Shown: positions 53,447-62,164 of the stretch, piece after piece
How the letters are laid out: each line of letters begins with the position of its first letter
Numbering within the stretch: the stretch's first letter is position 1
Assembly: GCA_033762255.1 (NCBI GenBank)
Contig: JANRLT010000015.1
Span: forward strand, 21,070-85,069
Reading direction: 5' to 3'
DNA: 64,000 nt
Source: Pirellulales bacterium
GTDB lineage: Bacteria > Planctomycetota > Planctomycetia > Pirellulales > JALHPA01
Translations under genes and position numbers: made by a program
Notes under the pieces: model-generated
The model's input: the letters and a program-made list of their open reading frames with translations, nothing else
What the model was told of the DNA's origin: nothing
Databases searched by the model: none

Positions 53447-54548
53447 ACTCCACCACCACCAGCGGGTCCCCCCAGACTTCCCATCGCGGTTCCACGCCCA
53501 GGCCCGGCGCGGTCGATGCCGCCAGTCGACCCTGCACCCGCTGCGGCGCGCCGGCCGCGGTGCTGACCGTCACGTAACTGTTAAAATCCGTGCTGGAAAA
53601 GAGCAACTCCGTCGGCGTGCTATGGGCCAGATGGGCGATCGCCGCCGTGGCAATGTCACCCCCCCAACTGTCCTCCAGCGTCATCGCGATCCCCAGCGTC
53701 GCGCACAGGTCGCGCGCTTGGGCGGTCTTGGTCAGGCCCCCCAGCTTGCTGATTTTGAGATTGACCACGTCCATGGCCAGGTCGCGCTGCGCTTTCAGTA
53801 GTATTTCCAAGCTGTCGATGTTTTCATCCAGGATAAAGGGCAAATCCGTATGCCGCCGCACGTTCAGGCATTCCTCATAAGTCAGGCAGGGCTGTTCAAT
53901 GTAAACATCGACATCGCGCACCGCGCGGACCACGCGCATCGCCTCGTGCTGGGTCCAGCCGGTGTTAGCGTCCGCCGCCAGGCGGTCGCCGGGCTGCAAC
54001 TGCGCGGCGACGGCATGGATCCGCGCAATATCGACATCCGGGTCGCCGCCGACTTTGAGCTGAAAGCGTCGATACCCCTGCGCGCGGTATTCGGCCACGC
54101 GGGAGGCCATTTTCTCGGGTGCTTCCTGCGAGATCGCGCGGTACAAGTGAAAATCCTCGCCATACCGCCCCCCCAATAGCTCGCACACGGGCAGGCCCGC
54201 CGCCTGGCCCAGGATGTCCCAACAGGCGATGTCCAGGCCGCTTTTGACATATGGGTGTCCCTTGAGCGCGGCGTCCATCAGGCGGTTGAGCTTGCCCAGT
54301 TGCCGGGGGTCCGCCCCCAGCAGGTGCGGTCCCAGTTCGCGAATACCCGCGCGGACGCCGTTGGCATAAGCGGGCAGATAAAACGGCCCCAGGGGACAGA
54401 CCTCGCCATGGCCAGTCAGACCGGAGTCGGTCTCCACGCGGACCAGTGTGCTGTCAAAGATGGTCACGGACTTGCCGCCGGACCATTTGTAGGTGGTCTC
54501 ATGCAGGGGTAATTCCGCGCGATAAGCTAGGATCCGAGTAATTTTCAT
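53445..54548 (-). CDS. Enolase-superfamily enzyme (cis-3-hydroxy-L-proline dehydratase-like)
   Basis: A 367-aa member of the mandelate racemase/muconate-lactonizing group. It starts [20 protein letters not shown] at ATG 54548; the frame upstream is intergenic repeat read through. The barrel residues appear in order: [12 protein letters not shown] (KxK-type base), [10 protein letters not shown] (metal Asp), VYIEQPC (metal Glu), [11 protein letters not shown] (metal site), [13 protein letters not shown] (second base Lys) and [15 protein letters not shown]. The start segment and EDSWGGD resemble cis-3-hydroxy-L-proline dehydratases. Dipeptide epimerases or other acid-sugar dehydratases remain possible. 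No transporter or pathway partner is adjacent. Confidence 0.85.
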   Translation of the reverse strand: MKITRILAYRAELPLHETTYKWSGGKSVTIFDSTLVRVETDSGLTGHGEVCPLGPFYLPAYANGVRAGIRELGPHLLGADPRQLGKLNRLMDAALKGHPYVKSGLDIACWDILGQAAGLPVCELLGGRYGEDFHLYRAISQEAPEKMASRVAEYRAQGYRRFQLKVGGDPDVDIARIHAVAAQLQPGDRLAADANTGWTQHEAMRVVRAVRDVDVYIEQPCLTYEECLNVRRHTDLPFILDENIDSLEILLKAQRDLAMDVVNLKISKLGGLTKTAQARDLCATLGIAMTLEDSWGGDIATAAIAHLAHSTPTELLFSSTDFNSYVTVSTAAGAPQRVQGRLAASTAPGLGVEPRWEVWGDPLVVVE

Positions 54549-54658
54549 GGGTGTGCGAATGGGAGAAAAAATGACAGATACAGCAGGGATCCGTGAACGT
54601 GACAGGGGAAAGCATGCGGCGCGGCTAACCAAAAACCAAATACCAGCAACCAAATACT

Positions 54659-54685
54659 CCGCCGATACCATCGGCGGCTTTGTAG
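54659..54685. repeat. Dispersed palindrome, family A
   Basis: CCGCCGATACCATCGGCGGC-TTTGTAG, the same orientation as the copy at 3293. It is surrounded by degenerate AACCAAATACCAGCAACC-like units spanning about 54630-54740. Confidence 0.65.
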
Positions 54686-54753
54686 AGCGTAACCAAATGC
54701 CAAAAATCAGCAACCAAATACCAAACTCCAAAAAACCACTCCGCCAAACTCCG

Positions 54754-54778
54754 TTCGGCGACGGAGTCGCCTCCTACT
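54754..54778. repeat. Family C palindrome overlapping a stop codon
   Basis: TTCGGCGACGGAGTCGCCTC-CTAC in inverted orientation relative to 39975. The final CTA is the stop codon (TAG, minus strand) of the metalloprotein gene, so the repeat may have set the end of that protein. Confidence 0.6.
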
Positions 54779-55535
54779 TCATCCAAATCTCCTCCATCAA
54801 TTGCAAAATTTCCGGTTCGCTCTCGATCAATTCGCCCCGATTGAACGGAAAGAAATCATTCGCTCCAAAGTACGCCTCGGTCATTTCGGCAAAAAACTCC
54901 ATCTGGTTGGTTAACGCATAGTGCTTGACCCGTTTGCCGTCATACAACAGCGCTTTTTCTCCCCGGCCGCTCGCTTTGTACTTGTTATACGCTTCCAAGA
55001 TGCGTGGATCGTCAAAACCGTGCACCTGGTCATGATACGCGTGGGCCAGTTCGTGCAGTACGCACCACGGCTGTTCGCGAATATCGCGGCTATTCAAAAG
55101 TTCGCTGGCACGGGGGATATGGACGCATTTTTCCAGATCGGCCGCATAGCCGTTATCCGTCAGCCAATCAGCGCTGGGATGGTACTGCATGGTTCCCAAC
55201 TCGCCATGACTTTGGTCCAGGACAATCGTGACCTGCCGCAGCTTTTTTAGCTTTTCGGGGGGCACTACGACCGCGATGTCGCGCAGCTTGGCCTCCAGTT
55301 GAAAGAGAATGTCGCTCCCCCTGGCCGCGCCCGGACCATGCAGCAGCCGATCATCAACCCGCACCGTCCAACCGGCAAGTTCCCGCTTGGTGTGCGCTGT
55401 GGGTTTATTGGATTGCTCTTTTGTGGCAGGTGGATCGGAATCGTTTTCCGCGGACTCCTCCGCCACAATAACAGAATGTCCCATGAGTAAAAGCAACCCC
55501 ACTCCCACGCAGACGCGCCAAGTGCGACGGCACAT
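54774..55535 (-). CDS. Exported HExxH zinc metalloprotein
   Basis: A 253-aa secreted protein. ATG 55535 (MCRRTWRVCVGVGLLLLMGH) begins a signal peptide; the frame continues upstream with unlikely residues. After an Asn/Pro/Lys linker comes a compact domain with VLHELAHAYHDQ (HELAH at about residues 160-164) and a downstream MEFFAEMTEAYFGANDFFPF that supplies a candidate third zinc ligand Glu. The layout resembles anthrax-lethal-factor-like (gluzincin) metallopeptidases common in planctomycetes. Substrate unknown. It is divergent from the exported EEP-family gene. Confidence 0.78.
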   Translation of the reverse strand: MCRRTWRVCVGVGLLLLMGHSVIVAEESAENDSDPPATKEQSNKPTAHTKRELAGWTVRVDDRLLHGPGAARGSDILFQLEAKLRDIAVVVPPEKLKKLRQVTIVLDQSHGELGTMQYHPSADWLTDNGYAADLEKCVHIPRASELLNSRDIREQPWCVLHELAHAYHDQVHGFDDPRILEAYNKYKASGRGEKALLYDGKRVKHYALTNQMEFFAEMTEAYFGANDFFPFNRGELIESEPEILQLMEEIWMK

Positions 55536-55841
55536 GGCTAGCCACCCGTTGTTTTCTCCGCAACCCAGCACAGATTGAAACGTCATCAGTGATCCTTACA
55601 AAAGATGGGGAGGATAAAATGCCGCACTCGATTTGCTACTTATCAGTGATTTCGCCCGTGAGCGCCTTTCACTGCTGAGCGTCGGCCGCTCCTATTTGCA
55701 GGGGAGAAATCAAACGATTATGATAGATTTTGGATGTGGTGGATGATAGTCTCATTCCCGCTCTGCGCAATAAATACCGTGCGGGCCAGCTATAAATATC
55801 ATTCCCTCCAATCACGCAGTTTCATTTTAATTGAGTTTTCG
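55536..55841. other. Divergent intergenic region
   Basis: 306 bp between two divergent exported-protein genes; both promoters should lie here. TATGATAGATTTTGG near 55720 is A/T-rich, but no clean promoter pair was identified. Confidence 0.4.
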
Positions 55842-56963
55842 ATGAATAATCGTTCCTTGGCGATCAGTGCGGGTGTGTGGTGCTGCGGTTTGTGGTTATC
55901 GGGCTGGGCATGCATCATGCAGGTTAAGGGCGTTGATTTTGGGGTGGGAACTCCCCCCGCGACCAACGCATCAAGCAGTAGTGCCAAATCGGCGGACTCG
56001 CTGCCGAACAGCGGCCATCCGTTAAAAATCATGACCTTTAACGCGGAAAACCTGACCGCCCCCGCGGCCCGGGTAAAGCTGGAACGCTATCGCTGGGAAA
56101 TCGCCCGCACCGCCCACCTGGAACGCGTGGCCGACGTGATCGAGGCCGCCAATCCCGATGTGGTAAACCTGCTCGAGAGCACGACGGCGGAGGCGGTGGA
56201 ACTGTTGGTCAAAATCCTGCACGAAAAAGGATTTACCGACTATCGCGGCTATCATGTGGACAGCAGCGACACATTTACCGGATTTGACGTGGCCGTGATC
56301 AGCAAATTTCCCCTGGACACGGTCGATGGGAAAACCATCCGCCATTTTGGGACCGAGGAGGACCACCCCTATAAAGGGGAGTTTTATAGCAAGGATGCTG
56401 GCGGCACGGTTCGCCAACGGCTGGCCGGTATTAGCCGCCATTCGCTTTATTATATTACCATTCATGGGCGGAAATACGGCTTTTTGGGCCTACATCTGAA
56501 GGCGATTCCCGACGACGCCCCTTCCAACGCCCTCCGAACGCACGAGGCGGGCATCGCCCAAAAGATCATCACCGAGGAAATCCTCAAACGGGGCTATCAG
56601 CCAATCGTACTGGGCGATCTGAATGATTATGACCCGGACATTCCCGATCGGGACGAAGAACGTAGCACCCAAACAAACGTGCTAAAAATGCTTAAGGATT
56701 ATGATTCAGCGACACAGGGGGATGAGTTGGTCAACGTGGCGGAAAAAATTGTACGGCAGGCGGACCGCTATACAAATCTGTGGGACCGGAACGAAAACGG
56801 CGTCAGCGACCCTGGTGACGTGAGGACGATGATTGACCACATTTTGCTCCCCCGCGACTTGGCCCCCCATATCACTCGGGCGTTTATTTTTCACAGTTCA
56901 TCGGTCGAAACCTCGGACCATTGGCCAGTGGTGGTGGAAATCCTCCTACCCATGGAAAACTAG
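55842..56963 (+). CDS. Exported endonuclease/exonuclease/phosphatase-family protein
   Basis: A 373-aa protein starting at ATG 55842 (MNNRSLAISAGVWCCGLWLS) with a signal peptide or lipoprotein-like leader (GWAC at about residue 24). A Ser/Ala-rich linker leads into the EEP fold: KIMTFNAENLTAPA (metal Asn and Glu, about 66), ALRTHEAGIAQ, VLGDLNDYDPD (catalytic Asp-Asn, about 258) and TSDHWPVVVEI (catalytic His, about 359). Members hydrolyse phosphodiesters in DNA, sphingomyelin or phosphoinositides; which applies is unknown. The acidic ENGVSDPGDVRTMIDHILLP segment is typical of extracellular nuclease-like members. Confidence 0.88.
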   Translation: MNNRSLAISAGVWCCGLWLSGWACIMQVKGVDFGVGTPPATNASSSSAKSADSLPNSGHPLKIMTFNAENLTAPAARVKLERYRWEIARTAHLERVADVIEAANPDVVNLLESTTAEAVELLVKILHEKGFTDYRGYHVDSSDTFTGFDVAVISKFPLDTVDGKTIRHFGTEEDHPYKGEFYSKDAGGTVRQRLAGISRHSLYYITIHGRKYGFLGLHLKAIPDDAPSNALRTHEAGIAQKIITEEILKRGYQPIVLGDLNDYDPDIPDRDEERSTQTNVLKMLKDYDSATQGDELVNVAEKIVRQADRYTNLWDRNENGVSDPGDVRTMIDHILLPRDLAPHITRAFIFHSSSVETSDHWPVVVEILLPMEN

Positions 56964-57544
56964 TGGAAAATGATCAAAAACCAAAAGGGTGGGTAAATTG
57001 CTAGCGGCTTGCTAGGGAATCAAGTTGAAATTATGTGAAAACTAACGTAATCCTAACATTCCTTTACCTCATTTTTTAACAGGCTTGGATTATAATCTGT
57101 TCGCACATGAAATTGCGTCGGGTCTGGAACGCCCCCGCAATTCTGTCAGAGGCAAGGCCAACATTAGGCACCCTGCGCGTGGGTAACGTGACACGGGTGC
57201 GCTAGTTTCTGGGGCAAAAAGGCAAAAATCAGGCCGCGAGTGAACGCATACTGTTTTTTGCCAAATTCGATTACGGAAAATGTCCGCTAAGTGGGTTCTT
57301 TGGGTTGGGAACCCCGAACATCGGCCGCATGGTGGTCCCGCGCGATAAAAGTCCGCGGCTAGATGAATCGTGGGGAGGCTGACGCCCAAGGAACATATAG
57401 GTCCGATCAATTTGTCGGGTCGGATTGCTTTTTTAAGTCGCGGGCCTACTTAACGGAGAGAGTGGACAGGGAAGAAGACAAAAATCAGTCCACATTTTGA
57501 ACAAGACACAAACAGGGTATTACTTTTTTTCACAGGAATTCTCG
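56964..57544. other. Leader/promoter region of the giant surface protein
   Basis: 581 bp upstream of the 1466-aa surface protein gene. A perfect TATAAT occurs at 57091-57096, but no -35 box with good spacing was found. A weak hairpin TCCGA..TCGGA followed by GCTTTTTTA (about 57403-57436) could act as an attenuator. No gene-like frame. A possible ribosome binding site AGGA precedes ATG 57545. Confidence 0.4.
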
Positions 57545-60500
57545 ATGAGTCGCAACACACGCAAGATTGCTCGCCGATTGGGTCTGGTATCGTTGGGCCT
57601 GCTGGCCTTGAGCGCTAACACCACGTATGGCGCGGTAGTTTTTAGCAACCCGATCACGGGAACGAACCCCAACTTGGATAATCCCTACACGACGGGTCAG
57701 GTTTTTGATTCCAACATTACGGTGACGGGTATTGGCCGCGGTGCGGGTGCGCTCGGTTCTAGTGCCAATGATCGCTACAACGCAAATAGTTGGAATACGA
57801 CGACACTTGATACCGATGCTTATTTCACCTGGACGATGCAGCCAAATTCGGGTTTTGAGATTGATTTTTCATCCTTAGATTTCACGTATCGTAGCTCTTC
57901 TTCAACAAGTGCTTCATTTTTAGAATTGCGTTCCAGCGCGGATGGCTTTACTAGTTCAATTTACAACCAGACGATTACAACATTCGGTGGAGGCGGCGTT
58001 TCCACAAGTGCCAATCTGGCGATTCCATCATTGCAAAATATCACAACGCCGATTGAGTTTAGGCTTTATGGTTGGTCAACGGTTACCACCAATCCCAATG
58101 GCTCCCTAAGCATCAACGACTTCACCTTTAACGGCGCGGTTAATTCCCTGGGTGGCCCCCCGACTGGCAGCTTTTGGGACCCGAATGGCGCAACCGCGGG
58201 CATCGGCGGCAGCGGCACCTGGGATAGTGTTAGCAATATCTGGGCGATCGACAACACCGGTACGTCCGTCGGCCTGCAAAATGTCAACCAGCCCGCCAAG
58301 TTCGAAGGGACCGCCGGCATCGTGACAGTTAGTGGGATTGTCTCTCCGGCGTCGGGGCTGACTTTTAATACAAACGGGTACACGATCACCGGCGGGACCG
58401 AGATCACACTCGCGGGATTGACCTCTGCGGCCAATTCGATTGTTACGCCCACGGGAATTACCGCCACCATAGAAAGCGTCTTGGGGGGGACCACGGGCTT
58501 TACCAAAACCGGTCCCGGCATTCTCAATCTGTTCACTCCGGCAACCGTGACCGGGCATGTCACGGTCAACGACGGCACCCTGATATATGGAGCGGCGGAT
58601 TTACTGCCGGATTCCAACGATCTGATCATCGACGGCGCAACGGTTGATATTGGCGTCCATAATGATAGCGTAAATGAACTGGTGGTGCTGAATGGCGCGA
58701 ATTTATCCGGCACCGGCACGATCAGTACGACCTCGTTTGAGGTTGGCTCCGGCATCATCAATGCCAATGTGGGGGGGGCCGGAAACTTTATCAAGTTTAG
58801 CACCGGCACCGCGACCCTGGGGGGAGCCAACACATTCACCGGCAATACCACGGTGGCCAACGGCGTTGTGGAACTCAATTCTCCAGAAGTGCAGGGGGTA
58901 TCGGGTCCCTTGGGAAATGTCGATGCGAGCACGGTGGAAACCCTGTTTTTGACCGGCGGGACACTCAAGTATTCCATTTTGAACCAGTTCGACTATTCCG
59001 GTCGCTTTAGCGGTAATCCCGATCAACGTTACAATGTCAATACCAACGGCCAAAATGTGACCTGGGCCGCTTCTAACCTGATTAGCACTGGCGGCATCCT
59101 AAATAAGAGCGGGAATGGCACGTTGACTGTCTCGGGGGTCAATGCTTACACCGGCGGTTCCAACATCACTGGCGGCAGTCTTGTGGCGACGGACGCTAGT
59201 TCCCTGGGGACGGGGACCGTGAGCGTGGTTGATGCCAACCTCTATGTGGCAAATGGCGTCACCCTGGCGAATAATCTGGTCCTGGGGACAACTGGCTCAC
59301 CAGGGCAGGTGCTGCTGGCAGGTTGGGATTTTAGTCCGATAGTCGGCGCGCCGGGCTTCTTTGGCGCTTCACCCTATGCCGCCACCCAAACCCACCCGCA
59401 AATTACCTCTAGCGGTCTGGTGCGGGGAACGGGATTTACATTTGGCAATTTTTCCGGGGCATCCTTTGCCTGGGGTGCTCCAGGATTTGACAGTGTGGAC
59501 GCGGCGGCGACCATTGCCGCGAATAAGGAAGTGACCTTTACCATTGTCACCTCCGACACGACCAGCTTGACCCAAATCGCCCCCTACACCACCCGTCAGT
59601 CCAGCACTGGTGCCAAGACTGGTCAGTGGCAATATTCTGTCGGCGCGGGTCCCTTTGTGGATTTGGGTGGCCCGATCACCTGGGGCCCAGTCCAAGGCAA
59701 CCCCGGCAATCCCCAGGCCGCTATCGAGTTGAATGGCATCTCCGCCCTGCAAAACTTGCCATCCGGGACCACCGTGACCTTCCGGCTGCTCAATTACGGG
59801 GGTGTTGACGCGATGGGACAACCATCTGCCACCGGCACGTGGTACTTTAACGACTTTTCCCAAACCTCCGATATTGACCTGCAAGTGCAGGGTTTGGTGG
59901 GAAATACCAATCCCACGGTCATTCCCGCCGCTGCGGGGATTAACACCGCTGGGACGGCCATATTTACCGGGAATGTGACCGCCCAAGCGGCCGCGTCCGT
60001 GACCGCCGCCGCGGGGGGAACCGCCGAGTTTCAGGGTGTGATCTCGGGGAATGGCGGCATCGATAAGATTGGTCCCGGAACGGTTATCTTTACCAATGCC
60101 AACACCTACCTGGGCAATACCAATGTTGACGCCGGCACGCTGTTGATTAACAACACCACCGGTAGCGGCACGGGGATTGGCGGCATCGCGGTCAACGCCA
60201 ACGCCACATTGGGGGGGACCGGTATTATTAGCGGTGTGGTCACTCCCGCGGTGAATGGCATTATTGCTCCCGGCTCGAACGGGGTTGGCACCCTGACCCT
60301 GGATGGGGGGTTAACACTCAATTCCGCCATCCTCAATTTTGAATTGGGCGCGGTGGGGACCAACGACTTGCTGCAGTTGAATGCTAGCGCCTTGGATGCC
60401 GGCGGTACCAGCACGTTTAACTTTACCAATGTGGGCGGCTTTGGCCTGGGGACCTATACCCTGATCGATTATGGCACCTTGCTGGGGTCCGTGGGCAATT

Positions 60501-61945
60501 TTAGCATCAGCAATCCGACGCTGGGGGGCTTTAGTCTGAGCTTGGCAAATTCTGGTACCGCCATCGTGTTAAATGTCACCCCCGGTGGCCCGGCGTTTAA
60601 CGAATGGATCGGCGCATCGGGGGCGAACTGGACCACGGCGGGGAGCTGGTCTCCCGCTGGCGCGCCGAACAGCGCGACGGCCGAGGCGCGGTTTTTGGGG
60701 ATGGGGGATTCCCCCGTCGTCCTCGACGCTAACCAGACTGTCAACAAACTGACGTTTAATACAGTCGACAATTACTTTATTTCCGGGACTCCTGGCCGTG
60801 TGCTAAGTTTGGCTGGAACCAACCCCACCATCTCGGTTAATGGTGGCGCCACTCAAAGCATCGAGACCAGTATCAATCTGGGAAATAACACCGCCGTGAA
60901 CATCGTGAATGGTACGCTGGTCTTTGAACAAATCACCGGTGAAACCAGTGTCATCGGCACCAATGTTGTGGCGACGATCTCTCCAGAGTCGACGTTGGAA
61001 TTAGGTGGGGAAAATAGCGCTCTGGGAAGCACCGCCGGCAATAAGACCAAGGTTGTGACGGTAAACTTTGCCAGTATCCTGAGTGTGACCGGAGGGAACC
61101 AGGTGGTGGGGCATGTGAGCGGGCCGGGGACGGGCGCGGGCACGGCGGTGGGTTCGACGACGATCTCGTCGCAGGCCAGCCTGACGGCGAATGGCTTGCG
61201 ACAAAACAGTCTGACCCTGGCGGCGGGGACAGGCACGGCGTTTACCCGGTTTAACGCGGCGACGGTGGACGGCGGGGCCAATGGCCTGGTGGTGCTGGAC
61301 AGCGTGGCGGCGGACGTGCCAGCATTAACACTGGGTAACGAAAGCTACCTGGACCTGAACGACAACGATTTGGTGTTGTTCTATGGCGGCACGACCAACG
61401 ATCCCAATCCGCTGGCGACGATCACGCAGTACGTGGACAACTTTTATGCCAATGGCAGCGCGCCGGGGGCTGGCGTGCCGGTGATTGGCAGTAGCACGGT
61501 GGAGAATTCGGGCGGCAGCCGGATCTTGATCCCCGTGGACAACGCCAACAGCCAGTTTGGCAACGTGGGGAATCCGTTTTATGACCTGACCTTGGGTGAT
61601 GCCAACCTGGGGACCGGGTTTAACCAGGTGATTGTCCGCTTTACCTATCCGGGGGACTATAACCTGGATGGGCAGGTGGATGGCGCGGACTACGTTGTGG
61701 TGGATAGCAACCTGGGGACCACCACGCCGGGCCTGTCCGGCGGTTGGACACTGGGTGATGGCGACTTTGACGGGTTGATCACTCCCGCGGATTACCTGCC
61801 GATTGATAGCAACTTTGGCAGCGGCGTGGGGAACCCCCTGGGAGGCAACCCCGTCGTGAGCGCCATCCCCGAACCGAGCGCCTGGCTCCTGGGAAGCCTG
61901 GCCGCCATCGGCCTGGGTGCCTGGAGTCGGCGGCGAAAGGCCTAA
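57545..61945 (+). CDS. Giant surface protein: autotransporter-type repeats, dockerin, PEP-CTERM
   Basis: A 1466-aa exported protein. A signal peptide (KIARRLGLVSLGLLALSANT) precedes a beta-rich passenger with at least four autotransporter-associated strand repeats of the form GxGxLTxxGxNTYTGxTxVxxGTL, for example TATLGGANTFTGNTTVANG, LTVSGVNAYTGGSNITGG and VIFTNANTYLGNTNVDAG. Near residues 1367-1430 are two dockerin-like calcium loops (GDYNLDGQVDGADY and GDFDGLITPADY). The last 25 residues are a PEP-CTERM signal (IPEPSAWLLGSLAAIGLGAW, then SRRRKA), normally processed by exosortase. A strong terminator follows. It is probably a cell-surface or matrix component; no catalytic domain was seen. 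Confidence 0.9.
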   Translation: MSRNTRKIARRLGLVSLGLLALSANTTYGAVVFSNPITGTNPNLDNPYTTGQVFDSNITVTGIGRGAGALGSSANDRYNANSWNTTTLDTDAYFTWTMQPNSGFEIDFSSLDFTYRSSSSTSASFLELRSSADGFTSSIYNQTITTFGGGGVSTSANLAIPSLQNITTPIEFRLYGWSTVTTNPNGSLSINDFTFNGAVNSLGGPPTGSFWDPNGATAGIGGSGTWDSVSNIWAIDNTGTSVGLQNVNQPAKFEGTAGIVTVSGIVSPASGLTFNTNGYTITGGTEITLAGLTSAANSIVTPTGITATIESVLGGTTGFTKTGPGILNLFTPATVTGHVTVNDGTLIYGAADLLPDSNDLIIDGATVDIGVHNDSVNELVVLNGANLSGTGTISTTSFEVGSGIINANVGGAGNFIKFSTGTATLGGANTFTGNTTVANGVVELNSPEVQGVSGPLGNVDASTVETLFLTGGTLKYSILNQFDYSGRFSGNPDQRYNVNTNGQNVTWAASNLISTGGILNKSGNGTLTVSGVNAYTGGSNITGGSLVATDASSLGTGTVSVVDANLYVANGVTLANNLVLGTTGSPGQVLLAGWDFSPIVGAPGFFGASPYAATQTHPQITSSGLVRGTGFTFGNFSGASFAWGAPGFDSVDAAATIAANKEVTFTIVTSDTTSLTQIAPYTTRQSSTGAKTGQWQYSVGAGPFVDLGGPITWGPVQGNPGNPQAAIELNGISALQNLPSGTTVTFRLLNYGGVDAMGQPSATGTWYFNDFSQTSDIDLQVQGLVGNTNPTVIPAAAGINTAGTAIFTGNVTAQAAASVTAAAGGTAEFQGVISGNGGIDKIGPGTVIFTNANTYLGNTNVDAGTLLINNTTGSGTGIGGIAVNANATLGGTGIISGVVTPAVNGIIAPGSNGVGTLTLDGGLTLNSAILNFELGAVGTNDLLQLNASALDAGGTSTFNFTNVGGFGLGTYTLIDYGTLLGSVGNFSISNPTLGGFSLSLANSGTAIVLNVTPGGPAFNEWIGASGANWTTAGSWSPAGAPNSATAEARFLGMGDSPVVLDANQTVNKLTFNTVDNYFISGTPGRVLSLAGTNPTISVNGGATQSIETSINLGNNTAVNIVNGTLVFEQITGETSVIGTNVVATISPESTLELGGENSALGSTAGNKTKVVTVNFASILSVTGGNQVVGHVSGPGTGAGTAVGSTTISSQASLTANGLRQNSLTLAAGTGTAFTRFNAATVDGGANGLVVLDSVAADVPALTLGNESYLDLNDNDLVLFYGGTTNDPNPLATITQYVDNFYANGSAPGAGVPVIGSSTVENSGGSRILIPVDNANSQFGNVGNPFYDLTLGDANLGTGFNQVIVRFTYPGDYNLDGQVDGADYVVVDSNLGTTTPGLSGGWTLGDGDFDGLITPADYLPIDSNFGSGVGNPLGGNPVVSAIPEPSAWLLGSLAAIGLGAWSRRRKA

Positions 61946-62002
61946 TTGGCCCATTCCACGCACCACCACCAATTTGCCAGGACTGCTTACTGCAATAATG
62001 AC

Positions 62003-62038
62003 AAGCCCCAACCGGGAGACCGGCTGGGGCTTTTTTTC
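62003..62038 (+). terminator. Intrinsic terminator
   Basis: AGCCCCAACCGG-GAGA-CCGGCTGGGGCT followed by TTTTTT: an 11-12 bp stem with one mismatch, GNRA-like loop and T-run, 58 bp after the stop of the surface protein gene. It should end that transcript and separate it from the paralogue downstream. Confidence 0.87.
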
Positions 62039-62164
62039 TTGATAAATCAAGAAAAGGGCGCTCTTCCGACGCGCCTAATTGCTGCAAAGAGAATACCTGC
62101 TGGGTAGAATGTGAAATTGAAAGTGGTCGCTATTGCCCAACAAATCAATTGGAAAGGTTATCCC

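Noticed and set aside
58066..58977. Long minus-strand frames within the surface protein gene (also 61325-62050 and 59369-59986)
   Set aside because: They mirror Gly/Thr/Asn-rich repeats of the real gene; Pro/Val-rich shadow translations without starts or motifs.
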